A stretch of DNA of 64,000 nucleotides from Hypoxylon rubiginosum (GCA_902806565.1 CADCXA010000066.1:248001-312000); one strand, 5' to 3'. Positions 11,813-23,651 are shown, numbered from the stretch's first letter. Notes: generated by a model not told the origin, from the sequence alone. Numbers and translations: made by a program.

Positions 11813-13669
11813 TTGTGAGCCATATCTCTCAGAAGGTGCGACCCTACTGGGCTGGTTGCTCTTTCCTCGTGCAAGATTAGTCCATATATTAGTCCTGGGT
11901 CGTGGTTGCCCGCTTTCTTGCTTTGGTCTCCAAAAAGAAGTGCGGGGGTAGGTATTCCCCACTCCTTTGGTAGACTGGTAGATTGCGGTCTAGTTCCACT
12001 CAAGGCACCACAATTCGGTAAGGTTGTATCCTGAGAGGAGAGGCTTTTACAGTGAGAGGTATATAAAAGCAGCGATGGCACTATGTTCGATTTGTCGCAA
12101 ACAGTGCCAAGAGTTACATTCTGGGACTTGTAATAAGAAGACTAGCCGCAGGGTTAAAGGAATCCTTTTTTATACACGGCGGGGCTTATCGGACATAGAT
12201 TATGACGATGTTAGCGGGGTTAATTTTGCCTATAGACAAGGATGCTTCCTACATTTTACACGTATCGTGAACATTATCTTACATTGTTTCGACGATGGGC
12301 TGAAGCACAAATAATACCGCATTTCTGTTGAGGCTTTCAAAGGTGACAGCATCAATGACTTCAGAGGTAAACAAGAACTCGTAATGGTCATATTTATTTG
12401 CCAATGGTGTCGCTTCTTGTCGCGTGCTTGGGCATACACCACCTAATGTAATGCATGTGTATACTGTAGGTCCATACATTATAACGCAATGTATGCCAAT
12501 GTTTGATGGTTGGCTGCCCTGGCGTTCCTGGCTAAACGCTCATGTACAATGCCTCTTAAGGTACCTTACCTCTGCATATCCTAGTGATGTACTGCGGCCC
12601 GCCTACATAGGTAAGTAGAAACCTGCTCAAGCTTGTTTGAGAAACGAGACAACTCATCACTCAACTACTTGTACCTGATATTACGCTCTTAAGCCCGACC
12701 CCCTATTTGAGTGTCTCTGATATGTCGGTGTAGAAGACAGAGAGCTCCTAGCTAGTGGCTCCTCATCATCTTGTCCTTCCGTCTATATAAGTGAGGGAAA
12801 TGAGATAGCCAGACACGTATTCGGTGCAAGATAGGAGCCAAATCACATCCGAATCTACCTACATACATGACCCGCAGTACACGCGTATGTACAACTCCAA
12901 CTCCTACGCTTTTTCGGGCCAAGAACTTGTCCCGGCTTCCTACGAATTATCTCCAATCGAACCGTGCATCCATCAGAACACAGCCTCAGAAACTACGCTA
13001 GATACTTCAGGTCTAGATCGTAGACGCCTCGGGTTTCTTTGTTCCTGAATCGATGAACGACTTCTGCAGCTCGGCAGTAACCGTAGGCTCTGTTAGCCAA
13101 CGATAGACTCGTCGTGGATACCCGATGCCCGGGTATTTCCTTATCAGGCAATCAATCACCTGCATCTCTCGCGTGAGACCTAACCCGCAACCTTCAGCGA
13201 CTTCATATGACAATCCTCCATGATAAGTCTTCAGCGCATGACCTAGACGGACTAGGTGAGTTGGGATAAGGATAAGACATTGCAAGCTATTGATCATCGA
13301 TCATCGACAGGTCAGCTCTAAAAAGCTTCCCTTATGGCATTATCTTCGTTCCCAAGGTACAAGGTATAATCTCCTTTTGCCATTCTAGTAAAAAAAACCC
13401 AACCTGTAACCCGTAACCTCATAAATTAACTGTACAAACTGCCGTTGTCATGTGCGTCATGTCCCAAAATACCGAATGTACATTAGCGTAGGGAAGATCT
13501 CATCTGCAAGTCGACCCCCAAATTTTTACCAGACGACCCCTTCCCACATGTCCCAGTGTGTATGTGTGTGTGTGTGTGTGTACGTTAGCCGTAAACAAAA
13601 ACCCAATGATATATCAATATTACAGCAGAAACCCAACTTCATGCATCATGCCAGGGGAGGGCGATCTGG
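11813..13669. other. Gene-poor stretch
   Basis: About 1.9 kb without a supported gene. Open frames of 60-96 codons at 12024-12314 (+) and 13013-13297 (-) show no recognisable motifs. A (TG)9 microsatellite lies at 13563-13580. AT-rich patches occur near 13385-13440. Confidence 0.5.
13563..13580. repeat. (TG)9 microsatellite
   Basis: Nine perfect TG dinucleotides, downstream of the small membrane-protein gene at 13670-14296. Confidence 0.9.
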
Positions 13670-14296
13670 CTACCACAGCCGACGCTGGTAGTACACCGGC
13701 TCCTGGCCCTCTGACAACTTTCGGATCTCTTCTTTGATCTGGCGCCTCCTCTCGGCCCGGCTGACCGGCTTCTGCGTGTTCGCGGTACTGTCTCCATCCT
13801 CCTGCGTTTCCCCAAGGGATCCAGCAACGGCCGCCGCCGCCGCAGCAGCTTTCTTGAACATGCCCGGTCTTTGTTGTTGTCGTTGTTGTTGCGCCGGCAG
13901 CTTCTCGTCCGGAAACGTGGGCCGCACGATGATGATGTCGTCCTCCTTCGCCGCGTCTACCCTGCGCCTCGATCCGAGCCGCGGGTCGTCGAGCGCGACT
14001 ACTGTCCCGTCCTCGAGCTCGGTGGTCGACGTCTTGAAGCGGTCCGGCAGGTAGATCTTGGGGCTCGGCCGGGGCTCTCTGTTGTATGTGATGGCGGCCC
14101 GCAGGTCGCGGAGCGTCCGCTGCTGGATCACATAGCCGCTGAGGAATAGCGCCGCGGTACATAAGACAACTGCGCATTCCAGAAGACCTCGATATTAGCC
14201 GGTTGATCTCCATGTTTATCTTCTGCAGGGGTTTCTTTTCACCGTACCGGTTCCTGACGTTATCAGAATCGAGACTTGCGACGACGTCAATAACAT
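13670..14296 (-). CDS. Small one-pass membrane protein, unknown function
   Basis: Two exons, 14296-14248 and 14169-13670, encode 182 residues. The 78-bp intron has a GTACGG donor, a GCTAAT branch point and a GCGCAG acceptor; splicing joins MLLTSSQVSILITSGT to VVLCTAALFLSGYVIQQRTL. This makes one continuous hydrophobic segment at residues 8-30, which supports the model. After the membrane segment comes a basic RTLRDLRAAI stretch, then a hydrophilic tail with a polyglutamine/arginine patch, an alanine run and a charged C-terminus ending YYQRRLW. The topology suggests a mitochondrial or endomembrane anchor with a soluble tail. I do not recognise a named family. The retained-intron reading gives a different, poorer N-terminus. 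Confidence 0.78.
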
Positions 14297-15325
14297 GCTT
14301 TTCTCCGATGATAAGGTAACAGTATATATCGATAGAGATTAAAAATGCATATATAAAATTTAAAAATCCAAAATAGCTTTTGAAGAATGCAATTCAGTGA
14401 TCTAAACAACCAGATAGCTTAAAGATCGTGGTGGCGTAAGCCTGGGTTTAAAACGCAGGCTTCTAAGGTTATTTCCTGTTTTGTCCCGACTCTCGTATCT
14501 CCCCGGCAACCAAAAGTAACATTATCGGCCGGGGTCCGGCTTGGCGATCCGATCCCCGATCCGATCCAAGATCTTTGGTGAAACCAATGCAACAATCTCA
14601 TGTAGAATTCCTGTGGTTTACGCAAAATTAACCTATCTGGACAGAGAAGTAATTCTAAAGCTCTCTAAGTAGGCCGCTCCAATTTACCTAATTCTCTCTT
14701 AGTTCGCCGTCGTGTCACACGGTACCCCCTAACTAGTGCATGGATTCGACAAACAATCTAGAAATACCGTTGATATTTCATACTCATTGAGCTTTTGCCT
14801 TCTTCTCTCAAAAATAATTCGCTTACTGAAGCTACAGCTTTACGTTGTACAGTTTTCTACTAGTCTCGTCGCAGCCTCGTCGCTGTACTGTCCCTTCAAC
14901 TCGCCTACCTCTAGGTTGCGCAACAGCTCAGCTATGCTTAATATAGCTACCTAAAAGCACCAAGTAGCACGTCTTAGGTGCCGAATATCCGGCGCTAACA
15001 TTTCTATTTCCCGGGCCAGTGATTCACGTCAGGGAAATATTACACAGGTACAATAGATAGTGACAGCGAGTTGCCGCTATTGCCGAGTAATAGCATGATT
15101 TACATCTACAGAGCAGCAGGCCCTGCAGGTCTGTATAGAATAGGTAATGGGATTATATAAGTATTATACCAGGCTAGGGTCTATGTTTCGGACTTCTATC
15201 GATATATCGCGGTAGCCGGGGTCCGGTGTTTTGGTGTGCGCGTACTTCGACAACACCCCACGTACAGCTTCAAGTCTCAATCCTGTTGATGCTGAATATA
15301 TACGACATTAACTCCATGAACCTTC
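14297..15325. other. Gene-poor stretch upstream of the 5S rRNA gene
   Basis: No supported coding region. Sections near 14335-14400 are AT-rich. The stretch should include the promoter of the minus-strand membrane-protein gene. Confidence 0.5.
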
Positions 15326-15444
15326 ACGTACGACCATATGATCTGGAAAATTCGGGATCCCGTCCGCTCTCCCATCGACAAACCAGATACAGCCGAACTA
15401 GTAGTTGGGTCGGTGACGACCAGCGAATCCTTGGTGTTGTACGT
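15326..15444 (+). rRNA. 5S ribosomal RNA (dispersed copy)
   Basis: A 119-nt unit with the fungal 5S landmarks in order: GACCAT near the 5' end, GGGATCCCGTCCGCTC, then AGTAGTTGGGTCGGTGACGA with CCAGCGAATCC. The 5' end ACGTACGAC pairs with the 3' end GTTGTACGT to close helix I, with one G-U pair. In helix II, ATCTGG pairs with CCAGAT; both sides differ from the common GTGTGG/CCACAC version, so the base pairing is preserved by compensatory changes. A T-rich RNA polymerase III terminator follows at 15445-15458. The internal promoter elements lie inside the gene, as usual for 5S. Structural conservation favours a working variant over a relic, although dispersed fungal 5S genes include pseudogenes. 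Confidence 0.88.
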
Positions 15445-15458
15445 TTTCCTTTTTTTCA
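15445..15458 (+). terminator. T-rich Pol III terminator of the 5S gene
   Basis: Runs of T directly follow the closing strand of 5S helix I. Confidence 0.7.
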
Positions 15459-15825
15459 ATTTTGTTTCCAGCTCGTATTCCTCTCGAGCCATATTACCAA
15501 CGCTTCTTGCATGCCCATTATACTAGTTCCTTCCTTCCTTTTCCTATAGTATAACAATAACACGTAGATAGGTTTGAAGTAGGGGTTCCAAGCCTGTGTT
15601 TTGCTTTGAAGAGTAGCTGCTAGTGCTTCAAAAAGAAATACCCTAATACTTCCCTTAGGTAATAGAGAGCCACGGTCGAACGATCATCTTCATTCGGGGT
15701 ACAAACTTCATTATAAGACATTTTAGAATCGTATAGAAACACACTCGAGATCCATGAAAACTCATCGTCCTTACCAGGTAGGCAGGTACGCCATATGGCA
15801 GACTAGCCCCTATTAAACAACTATT

Positions 15826-18063
15826 CTATACTCTCTTCCACTCAACATACCGCTCGAGTCCACTGAAGGATGAGGACAGAAGAGTAGCAAATTCCTCCTG
15901 AGCGCCTGGCTGTCCTTGACGAAGCTTGAGACGAGTAGGCCACGGATCCACAATCGTATTATCTTCCTTCATGGCAACACCCAGCTCTTCCGCAATACGG
16001 TCAAACTTAACCATGGCCATGTATCTAGCCGCGTAGGGTCAGTCTTGGTAACGTTGACTCGAGACGAGACGTATGTCTTCAATCAGTGTGGAAGGGAAGG
16101 GACTTTTGCTCACCTGCGAAAGAACGGTTCCGCATCCAGGACTAGGTTCCGCGCGTCCCAGACGCGATACATCTCCGCGCCTTGGGGGTTCCTCACGAAG
16201 GCGACGGGGTCCACCTTGGGCATGTACTGGAAGATGCGGTCGATCCCGGGCGGCACGTCCTGCTCGCTGCCGGAATTGATGGTGTCTAGGACCGCGTTTA
16301 GATATATAAGGACGATGGTGGCGTGCTGGTTTTGCGGGGGCGGCTTGAGCAGGGGCGATAGGCAACGCAGAGTCTCGCGTGTTCCGAGATAGTGGAGGTC
16401 TGGAATGTTGGATGTCTGTTCGATTAGTATTTATATAATTCTACATTATCAGGAGTGTTCTTACTTCGATTCTATCATATGAACCCTTCTCTAGGTGCTG
16501 GCCCAGCTCTGTAGCGTCAACATTGAACAGCTGGAAGTGTATTTTCCCCGTAGCGATTTTTTGGATGAAAGAAGTCATTATCCCGCGAAGATAGAAGAAC
16601 AATCTCCCATATAAATCTTCCGCGGCTCGATATGGTGTTGCTCTAACCTCGTCGTCAGGCCAGCCTCCCAAGGGGTCCCCTTTATCGTTTATAGGCCAGG
16701 ACTTGGCGGCTCGGAATATAGTCCTGCCACGAGTTAGAATCAAGATCACTGGTGAAGAAGTAAAGGTAGTATATGGTGGCATCTTACGGATTCGGGTAGT
16801 CGAAACCGAGACGTGGGTGCCCGAAAGGTAAGGCTAAGCCGTCCTCTCTGAACCGCTCTTTCGCGACGCGCATCGAAGGTGTGGCGTCTTTGAAATACCA
16901 CCGATCCCTGTAGTCTTCTCTTTCAGGTGCTAGCACAATAGCATGGCGTATCTTGCGGGCGTTCGAAGCCGTTAGATGTTCGGGGACGTCGAGAAGTGTC
17001 AATGCACGAGCCCAGTCCTCCTTCTTCAGTACCAGGCGGAGACTAGCCCCTGACTTGAAATGCCACGTCTTTCCTAGCATGGTGCCTGGCTTCCTGCTGG
17101 CGATCTGCTGCCACACTTTTTCAATGAGCGGCATCACTTTTGACTGTAGCCGAGATAGTATGTCTCCCGTGATCATGGCAGAATACCAAACGTGGATGAG
17201 AGATTCGGCCAAAACCTCAACGCTGGTCTGATCAGATTCCTCCTCTAACGTACTCATTGCCAACAGAAGTAATATTGCGTTCCTTGCCGTGATCGATGGC
17301 TCCCTGTCGTTGATAGTCGTAGTGATCCGATGGCCGAACTCATCGGGTAGGCTTTGGATCGTCTTGACCACGTTTCTTAAGTCCCCGGACGCTGTATCCT
17401 ATCAACATCTCTATACGGAATGAGGAGTGCTACCGATCACCTACCTGCGAATAACATAGTAATATCTTTGTCGTAATCCGTTCCCTCGTTACGATGCAGC
17501 TGAAGCAAGTCCATCGCGGGCGTGTTGCCCCAGAGGTGCTTATCCATCCCAAACGGGTTATGAGGGTTGGTGGCAGCTGCTCCGTGAGACCAAGCCGGCG
17601 GCCGGACTTCCAGATCCCAAGCCGGGAGCCAGTGGGATTTCATCAGCGGAGACTTGCAGGACTTCTTGTGCTCGCTCCAGTGCTTCACCTGGCATTCGCG
17701 GCCGCAGTACTGAAGAGTTGCTGGTTAGGCTCTGGCCACATAAGCTGGGATTGTCTTTACACCTACCAAGACTAGCTTACAGCTGCTACAGGCAAGTTTG
17801 CCCTGGCGAGGGCAGATGTTATCTTCATCTTTCCAGTTAGCACACACCGTCGGTGTCACTGGGATGGCTTTCATCGCTTCTTGTCCTTCTCCCATGTCGG
17901 CGGTATTCTCGTAAGGAGGTACCAGTTTTTCTTCAACCGTACGACGCCAAACTTGGATCCCGATTAAATGTGTAGACGGATTTAATACAAAGTACTTACC
18001 ACTGTTTGCATGTTAACGGTAGTATTGTACAACGTCGGGAACTCACATAGTAGGCTTAGACAT
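15826..18063 (-). CDS. MYND zinc finger protein with DUF4470-like region
   Basis: Seven exons: 18063-18047, 18001-17767, 17709-17445, 17391-16788, 16723-16465, 16415-16114 and 16024-15826, encoding 626 residues. The 17-nt first exon (MSKPT plus two bases) is deduced because the frame upstream of the next ATG (17895) is clearly coding (GKYFVLNPSTHLIGIQVWRR) yet has no Met. A MYND finger covers about residues 60-105, with cysteine pairs spaced as in CSSC, YCGREC and a final HKKSC. The KHLWGNTPAMDLLQL and NEGTDYDKDITMLFAASGDL segments that follow are characteristic of the DUF4470 region found with MYND fingers in fungi. The rest (300-626) is helical and includes YDRIETSNIPDLHYLGTRET. The MYND finger suggests protein-protein contacts; no catalytic SET domain is seen. 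Function unknown. Confidence 0.87.
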
Positions 18064-18627
18064 CTCGCGGTTTGGCCAATATAAAAATCGGCAGGTTAGA
18101 TGGCAACCACGTGTTTCATCGTCGGCCTGTTATATCGTCATTTGTGATAAAACCGCCTTAATTCCAGTGGCAAGTTTAGAATATATCACATATGACTTCT
18201 CGTATCTTGGAGCCCACGAATATTACTTATCATATATAAGATGCATACTAATTCCTAACATTGGCTAAAACATGTGACAACCCAATCTAAACACTATGCT
18301 TGGTTGAAAGCAGACATATTTTCTTCAATAATCACTCGGAAGGCCCAACATTACCAAGCGAAGGTGGGAGTTGAAAAATGGGAGGCTTGAAGACCATGAA
18401 TACTAGCCGATTGGGCTGTCTAGATACGCCTTATATGTTCTAACCAAATAACAAATAAATCCTAATCCAATCCCAAACTATCTGTTACTCAATGATATTT
18501 CATTTGATGTTCGCTGTCATGTAGTCTTGCTATTCAAAACCAGAACCCATACATATCAATCCCAGCCATGCCTAATCCCAAGTACAGTACAACAATTTGA
18601 ACTTGACCCAAAAATGAAATTTCGCCT
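18064..18627. other. Intergenic region
   Basis: Between the start of the MYND gene and the stop of the metallophosphoesterase gene, both on the minus strand. AT-rich, with no supported gene. It should contain the MYND gene promoter and the upstream gene's 3' UTR. Confidence 0.5.
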
Positions 18628-20554
18628 TTAGCAGTCATTCTTCCAATTACTCTTGACCCAGCTGGCAATAATGTCCGTCAGGGTGCTGTTGGAATACACC
18701 TTCACGTCGTCGGTGCCAAAATCACCGCCGCTAAACTTCAGGGCCGTGATGATCCACGGCTGGACGTAATCTATAAACACTAGGTCCACCGTCTCGGGAT
18801 CCTTGGCCTTGTCCTGGCCCTCCTCGGGAGGAGGGAAGGCGATCTGGGACTGGATGCAGTTAGGCACCGCGTAGAACTTGATCGGGGAGTGCACGGCGTC
18901 ATCGCCGTCGTCGCCAAGATCGTCGTGCGTGGTATAGCCGCCGATTAGCTCCGGATCGCCGCCGTCGCCCTTGCCGCCTAGCGGCTTCTGCTGCACGTCT
19001 CCTTCCACGAAAAGTGGGGTCGCGTTATCAGTTCCCGGTTCTGTCATAGACGTATAGAGGAATGGACTCGGGGCAACCTGCTCGGGGATCGTCAGGTGCT
19101 TTGTGTCGAGCTCGCCAGCTCCGAAGACTTGGCCTCCGCTATTTAGTAATTCGAGTACCTTGCTGGCGACGGCGTGAGGGACGTCGGCTATGTAGTTGAA
19201 CTTGCTGACGAATGGCGAGATGAGGTACGTGGAATCTCTAGTGAATGCACCCTGGAAGATGTCGAAACGAATGGCGCCCGTATTAACGATAGCTAGCCTC
19301 GGAACATCTTTCCTCTCCTCGTTGACGATAGAATCGGGAATGACCTGGGTTTCGAGCCAGCTAAATATGCTGTTTTCGTTGGGGTATGGGGCCCGGCTCA
19401 TCCATAGATCCTGCGGTGCGCAGCCAAACGAGTTGTCGAGCTTCAAGGCTTTGCGTCCCTCGGTGATCATGTTACTGACGTTGCGGCCGTGATCAGTAGG
19501 GAACGTTGTTTCGTTCAAGCCCGTATGGTAGTGTAGACCGAAAAGGTTATTGTCAATGTAACGTCTCCTGAACGTGACTGCAGCTTCGATCGAGGCTTGG
19601 TTTTGACTCTTTTTCTTGATGCCGTCAACGGACATCCATCCGATTGTCTCGAAGTATCGACCGCTCGCAATCGCAAAAGCATTATCATCGAACTTCCTAG
19701 CATCACGCACGTGTGCGTGCCCGCCCAGGAAAGCGATGGGAGTGTACCAATTCTGGTCTCGGATGACCTTGAATATCTGCTCGTATTCTTTCATCCGCAA
19801 ACCAACATGGCCAACAACAAGGAAGAGATCGGGTTTCTCTCTGATGGCGTTCTGGAACCATTCCTCTTTCATGGCATCCTCTACGGGTTGTACGACGCTG
19901 TTGTTCGCATTCCGGTCGAAGTTGAATAGGAATCCCAATGCGACGACGTTCAAGCCTTGGTTCTTGGTCTTGAGCTTGAGGTAGCGCTGGGCCTGGGGAA
20001 TCTGGTTCCCAGTCTCGGGCTCGATGTAGTCAAGGTTGGAAGCGATGTAAGAGTGCTTGAAGTTGGGAACGGTCGTATTGTGTTCGCGGTCGACGGAAGC
20101 TTCTTGATATAGTTCGTGATTCCCGGTGCAAAGGGCGTCTATGGACTGCTCGCGGAAGATGTCGTACGTATATTTGCCTTTTGGATCGGAAGCATCGTAG
20201 AGACCGTTTCCCTCTATTCTGTCGCCGGTATCGATGACTAATAGATCTACCCCTTTCTCATCTGCCTTCTTTCGCATGTGGCTCGTAAATGAGATGTAAT
20301 CACCGTAGTCGGCTGAGTACTGCGGCCTAAGGAAACATTATTAGTGATTGAAGCTCGCACGTCTAAGGACTAAATGACACTTACTCCTGGAGGTGCCCTC
20401 CCAACCATCCGTGTATATCTGTGGTGTGTATGAAGTTGATCTGGCCCCATTCTAGCTCTCGCATCGGAGCAGCGACCGGCGCAGGAGCTCCAGGCTGTGC
20501 GGCGCTGGCGGCCGTGGCCAGGGACGCGGCGACGAGGGTAATCCTTGGAATCAT
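18628..20554 (-). CDS. Secreted/vacuolar metallophosphoesterase of the 5'-nucleotidase type
   Basis: Two exons, 20554-20385 and 20326-18628 (58-bp intron), give 622 residues. A signal peptide is clear: [18 protein letters not shown]. Calcineurin-like phosphoesterase motifs appear in order: [12 protein letters not shown] (DxH), [10 protein letters not shown] (GDxxD type), TGNHE, and [10 protein letters not shown] near residue 250. These bind the two-metal centre. A 5'-nucleotidase-like C-terminal domain follows ([12 protein letters not shown]). The sequence resembles yeast YHR202W, a vacuolar-associated protein of unproven substrate. The region near 430-520 is acidic and low in complexity ([17 protein letters not shown]). 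It diverges from her2 across a 417-bp gap. The class is confident; the substrate is not known. Confidence 0.9.
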
Positions 20555-20971
20555 TTTGGGTTATATGATGTCGAAGTTATTCAAGGTGTAATTTCCGCCA
20601 TCGAGCGAGGGACTCAGACATATGTATGAGGTAACTCTAAGACGAGGTCGGTGAGGTAGGTATGCGATAGGTAAGTTATGAGTTGTCAAGGCTACAGCTT
20701 AACTGGTCGTCTCGTTGGCTATTTGGCCGGACGGGTACCTGCCAAGCATTACCCTTGCGTCACCGATAAAGCTATATAGTCCCGCTTTTATGCCGCTGAT
20801 AACACGCCGCAGTGGATTCCTCATGCGATATACCGGGGTTAATCGATAAGGGACTATGTACGATACCCATTAGCAAAAGATGCAAATCCAAAAATGTTGG
20901 ATAGGTACGATATGAGCTTCGACTTGTAAAAGTAACGAGAAATTACCTATGCCGAACAGTGCCGGGACCAC
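20555..20971. promoter_or_regulatory. Shared divergent promoter region
   Basis: These 417 bp separate the start codons of the metallophosphoesterase (-) and her2 (+) genes and must contain both promoters. Repeated GGTAGGTA/GATAGGTAAG words lie near 20650-20675. No ORF is supported. Confidence 0.55.
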
Positions 20972-22522
20972 ATGTCTGCATATGTCAGGCATTCCAACGT
21001 CAGAGCCGCCCATAGGGTGATCTCTTCCCAAGCCCAATGGCGAGCTAGTATCTCCCCGCGCCGGTCTCTTCACCAAGCTACCGTAGGGGACGATGTGCTG
21101 GCCCGAAATGGCGGGCAGACCACCCGCCTAGCAGTAAAGGACAATATCGCGGCGACGGGATTCACGACAACATGCGCATCCAACATCCTTACCGGAAACA
21201 CAATTCCCTTCGATGCGACCATCGTCAGGCAATTGAGAGAAAGGGGCGCAGTGGTGATGGGAAAAGCGGGCATGGACGAGTTCGGCATGGGCACCCACTC
21301 CACTACCTCCGCGTTCGAGACCGTTCATAACGTACTCGGCCTCGAGAAATACTCGGCTGGAGGAAGTTCAGGAGGCAGCGCTGTTGCTGTGCGGAAAGGG
21401 GAGGCGGAACTGGCACTTGGAACAGACACGGGAGGGTCGGTTCGCATGCCCGCTGCCTACACCTGCACCGTTGGATTCAAGCCGTCGTATGGTATGCTGT
21501 CTCGCTGGGGTGTCGTTCCTTACGCAAACTCACTGGATACTGTTGGTCTCATTGCTCGGACCGTGGAGCCGATTGGCAGAGCAATCGTAGACCAAGGCCT
21601 GTACCTAGAGCCCGACAATAATGACCCAACGTCTCTGCCATCACAAGCGCGTAGGAGATGCACCGCCGAGAGAAGAGGTTACAGGTCCTGGAACCCGGTC
21701 AAGGAGAGCGCAATACAAGGCTTGACCTTCGGCATCCCCATAGAATACAATATCGAGGAGCTTGACTCGCGAATACGGCGGGGGTGGCTGACGGCCGCCG
21801 AAAAGATTCAACAACTTGGGGGTCGCGTAGTACCAGTTTCGCTCCCTTCTACGAAAAATGCACTGTCCGCATACTATGTGATTGCCCCTGCTGAGGCAGC
21901 ATCCAATCTATCCAAATACGACGGTATTCGCTACGGGCAACGAGACAGCAAGCACGCCAGCGATTCATACAACGGAATCTTGTACGCAAAGACGAGAGAA
22001 TCAGGTTTTGGAAGTGAGGTGAAGCGTCGTATTGTACTAGGCTCATACACTCTCAGCTCCGAAGCTATGGACAACTACTTCATACAAGCCCAAAAGGTCC
22101 GTCGCCTCGTCAAGAAAGACTTCGATCGGGTATTCAAGTTATCGAATCCGCTCCAAGACCAACAGGCCTTCGACCTGAGCGAAATGGAAGAGACGGTACA
22201 GCTGGAGAACAAGCTCGGTCCTGCGCAAGTCGATTTCCTTCTCTGCCCTACCGCACCGACGACTCCCCCCTTGCTGGAGGACGTCATGAAACAGACGCCT
22301 CTAGATTCCTACATGAACGATGTGTTCACAGTCCCAGCTAGCCTTGCCGGACTCCCTGCTATCAGCATCCCCATGGACATACCCGTCGATCCTACTAATG
22401 AGGAGGAAAAGCTGCTAAGCTTCGGAAGCTTGCAGGTTATAGGTCAATACTGGGACGATGCCAGACTATTGTCTGTAGCCGATTCATTGTCGCCCCACAT
22501 CCTACAACAGAGACTCTTTTAA
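20972..22522 (+). CDS. her2: Glutamyl-tRNA(Gln) amidotransferase subunit A, mitochondrial
   Basis: Intronless, 516 residues. It is the amidase subunit of the mitochondrial GatFAB-type complex that converts Glu-tRNA(Gln) to Gln-tRNA(Gln) for organelle translation. The Ser-cisSer-Lys triad of amidase-signature enzymes is complete: K56 in AVKDN, S132 in GGSSGGSA and S156 in DTGGSVRMP. The 24-residue spacing of the two serines matches the family. The first 35 residues are rich in Arg, Ser and Ala with almost no acids, as expected for a mitochondrial targeting sequence. The last part includes FTVPASLAGLPAISIP, typical of GatA. Length is normal for fungal Her2. The start is the first suitable ATG. 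Confidence 0.95.
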   Translation: MSAYVRHSNVRAAHRVISSQAQWRASISPRRSLHQATVGDDVLARNGGQTTRLAVKDNIAATGFTTTCASNILTGNTIPFDATIVRQLRERGAVVMGKAGMDEFGMGTHSTTSAFETVHNVLGLEKYSAGGSSGGSAVAVRKGEAELALGTDTGGSVRMPAAYTCTVGFKPSYGMLSRWGVVPYANSLDTVGLIARTVEPIGRAIVDQGLYLEPDNNDPTSLPSQARRRCTAERRGYRSWNPVKESAIQGLTFGIPIEYNIEELDSRIRRGWLTAAEKIQQLGGRVVPVSLPSTKNALSAYYVIAPAEAASNLSKYDGIRYGQRDSKHASDSYNGILYAKTRESGFGSEVKRRIVLGSYTLSSEAMDNYFIQAQKVRRLVKKDFDRVFKLSNPLQDQQAFDLSEMEETVQLENKLGPAQVDFLLCPTAPTTPPLLEDVMKQTPLDSYMNDVFTVPASLAGLPAISIPMDIPVDPTNEEEKLLSFGSLQVIGQYWDDARLLSVADSLSPHILQQRLF

Positions 22523-22784
22523 AGCTTTGTAAACGCCCTGGTGCTGGAGATCGCCTTTGGCGGGGAAGCTCGTCCACTCTAAGTACCTGACATGAGATTA
22601 GAAAAGATTTATATAATATAATACCCAATAGATTTATAAATAAATCGGGGTGTCATTGGCATCTCACCTTTCACATTCGTACCGTACAGTTGATTCGGTC
22701 TGTTACCTCCTTAATCGTGAGATCTTATATTCCGTGGTGAGCCTAATACGGCCCGATAGCTTGGTCAAGCATATAATCGTACTT

Positions 22785-23651
22785 TCACCTCTCATCCCCA
22801 CTCGAAGCTTCACTCCGATCCACGTCCATATCGTCTCGTGAGCGGCTGCGAGTACGATGCCTCGAAGTCGAGCCTCCCCTCCCGCTTGAACGCGAACTCG
22901 ACCTTCTCCTTCCTCTATCCGACCGATCCTCGTCAACCAACCCTTCGTCCTCGCTATCCGCCCCCGCATCCCCATCCCCATCCGCGCCGTCCCCATTCCT
23001 CTCCAAATCCCCCTCCCCCTCTTCGTCCTCCTCCAGCAGGTCCTCGATGTCGCCGAGCGGGCTGACCCTAGGCTCCAGGAGCTCGAGGTCCTCGAGGATC
23101 TCGCGCTTGGGCATCTGCCAGAGGCTCGTGGCGCAGACGCGGTCCTTGGTGAGCAGGTCGTCGACGAACTGGTCGACGAACGTCAGGCTCGTGCCGGCGC
23201 GCCCCTTGCGCCGCAGCTTGCGGCGGTCCTCGAGGAAGGGCTCGAGCACGGCGTGCACGCGCTCGGGGCGGCGCGTGAGGCGGACGTAGAAGCAGGCGAG
23301 GGCGCGCAGGTACTTGAAGCGGTCGCCGCCGTACCGCAGGTACTCGGCCAGCACGGCGTCGTCGGGCGCCAGCTGCAGCAGCTTGAAGGCCAGGCACAGG
23401 AACGGGGTCGGCTTCTGGGTCGCGCCGTACGTGCCGCCGACGAACGACACGTGGTCGACGACGCGGTCGACGACGTCGGCCTCGTTCACGCCGAAGCACT
23501 GCTCCTTCCAGAAGTAGCTGTCCACGATGCGCTCCCGCACCGCCTTCTCCATGATGGTCGCCGGGTTCAGGCCGTTCGGCGCGAGCGCCGCCGAGGAGCC
23601 GCGCTCGTCGAGGAACCGCCGCTCGTCGGCGCGGTGGGTGTCTTTGGACAT
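22785..23651 (-). CDS. prp38: Pre-mRNA splicing factor Prp38
   Basis: Intronless, 288 residues. A component of the U4/U6.U5 tri-snRNP needed for spliceosome activation in the nucleus. The Prp38 domain fills about residues 15-190, with PATIMEKAVRERIVDSYFWK, FVGGTYGATQKPTPFLCLAF and YLRALACFYVRLTR, all hallmark segments. After an acidic stretch (DLLEEDEEGEGDL) the tail becomes RS-rich (RGRRRSSSRSSGRGG), as in Prp38 proteins of filamentous fungi and animals but not budding yeast. The coding region is strikingly GC-rich at codon third positions between about 22980 and 23640. Confidence 0.95.
   Translation of the reverse strand: MSKDTHRADERRFLDERGSSAALAPNGLNPATIMEKAVRERIVDSYFWKEQCFGVNEADVVDRVVDHVSFVGGTYGATQKPTPFLCLAFKLLQLAPDDAVLAEYLRYGGDRFKYLRALACFYVRLTRRPERVHAVLEPFLEDRRKLRRKGRAGTSLTFVDQFVDDLLTKDRVCATSLWQMPKREILEDLELLEPRVSPLGDIEDLLEEDEEGEGDLERNGDGADGDGDAGADSEDEGLVDEDRSDRGRRRSSSRSSGRGGSTSRHRTRSRSRDDMDVDRSEASSGDER

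Noticed and set aside
12024..13297. Open frames of 94-96 codons at 12024-12314 (+) and 13013-13297 (-)
   Set aside because: No motifs, no splice-supported extension and weak composition; expected by chance.
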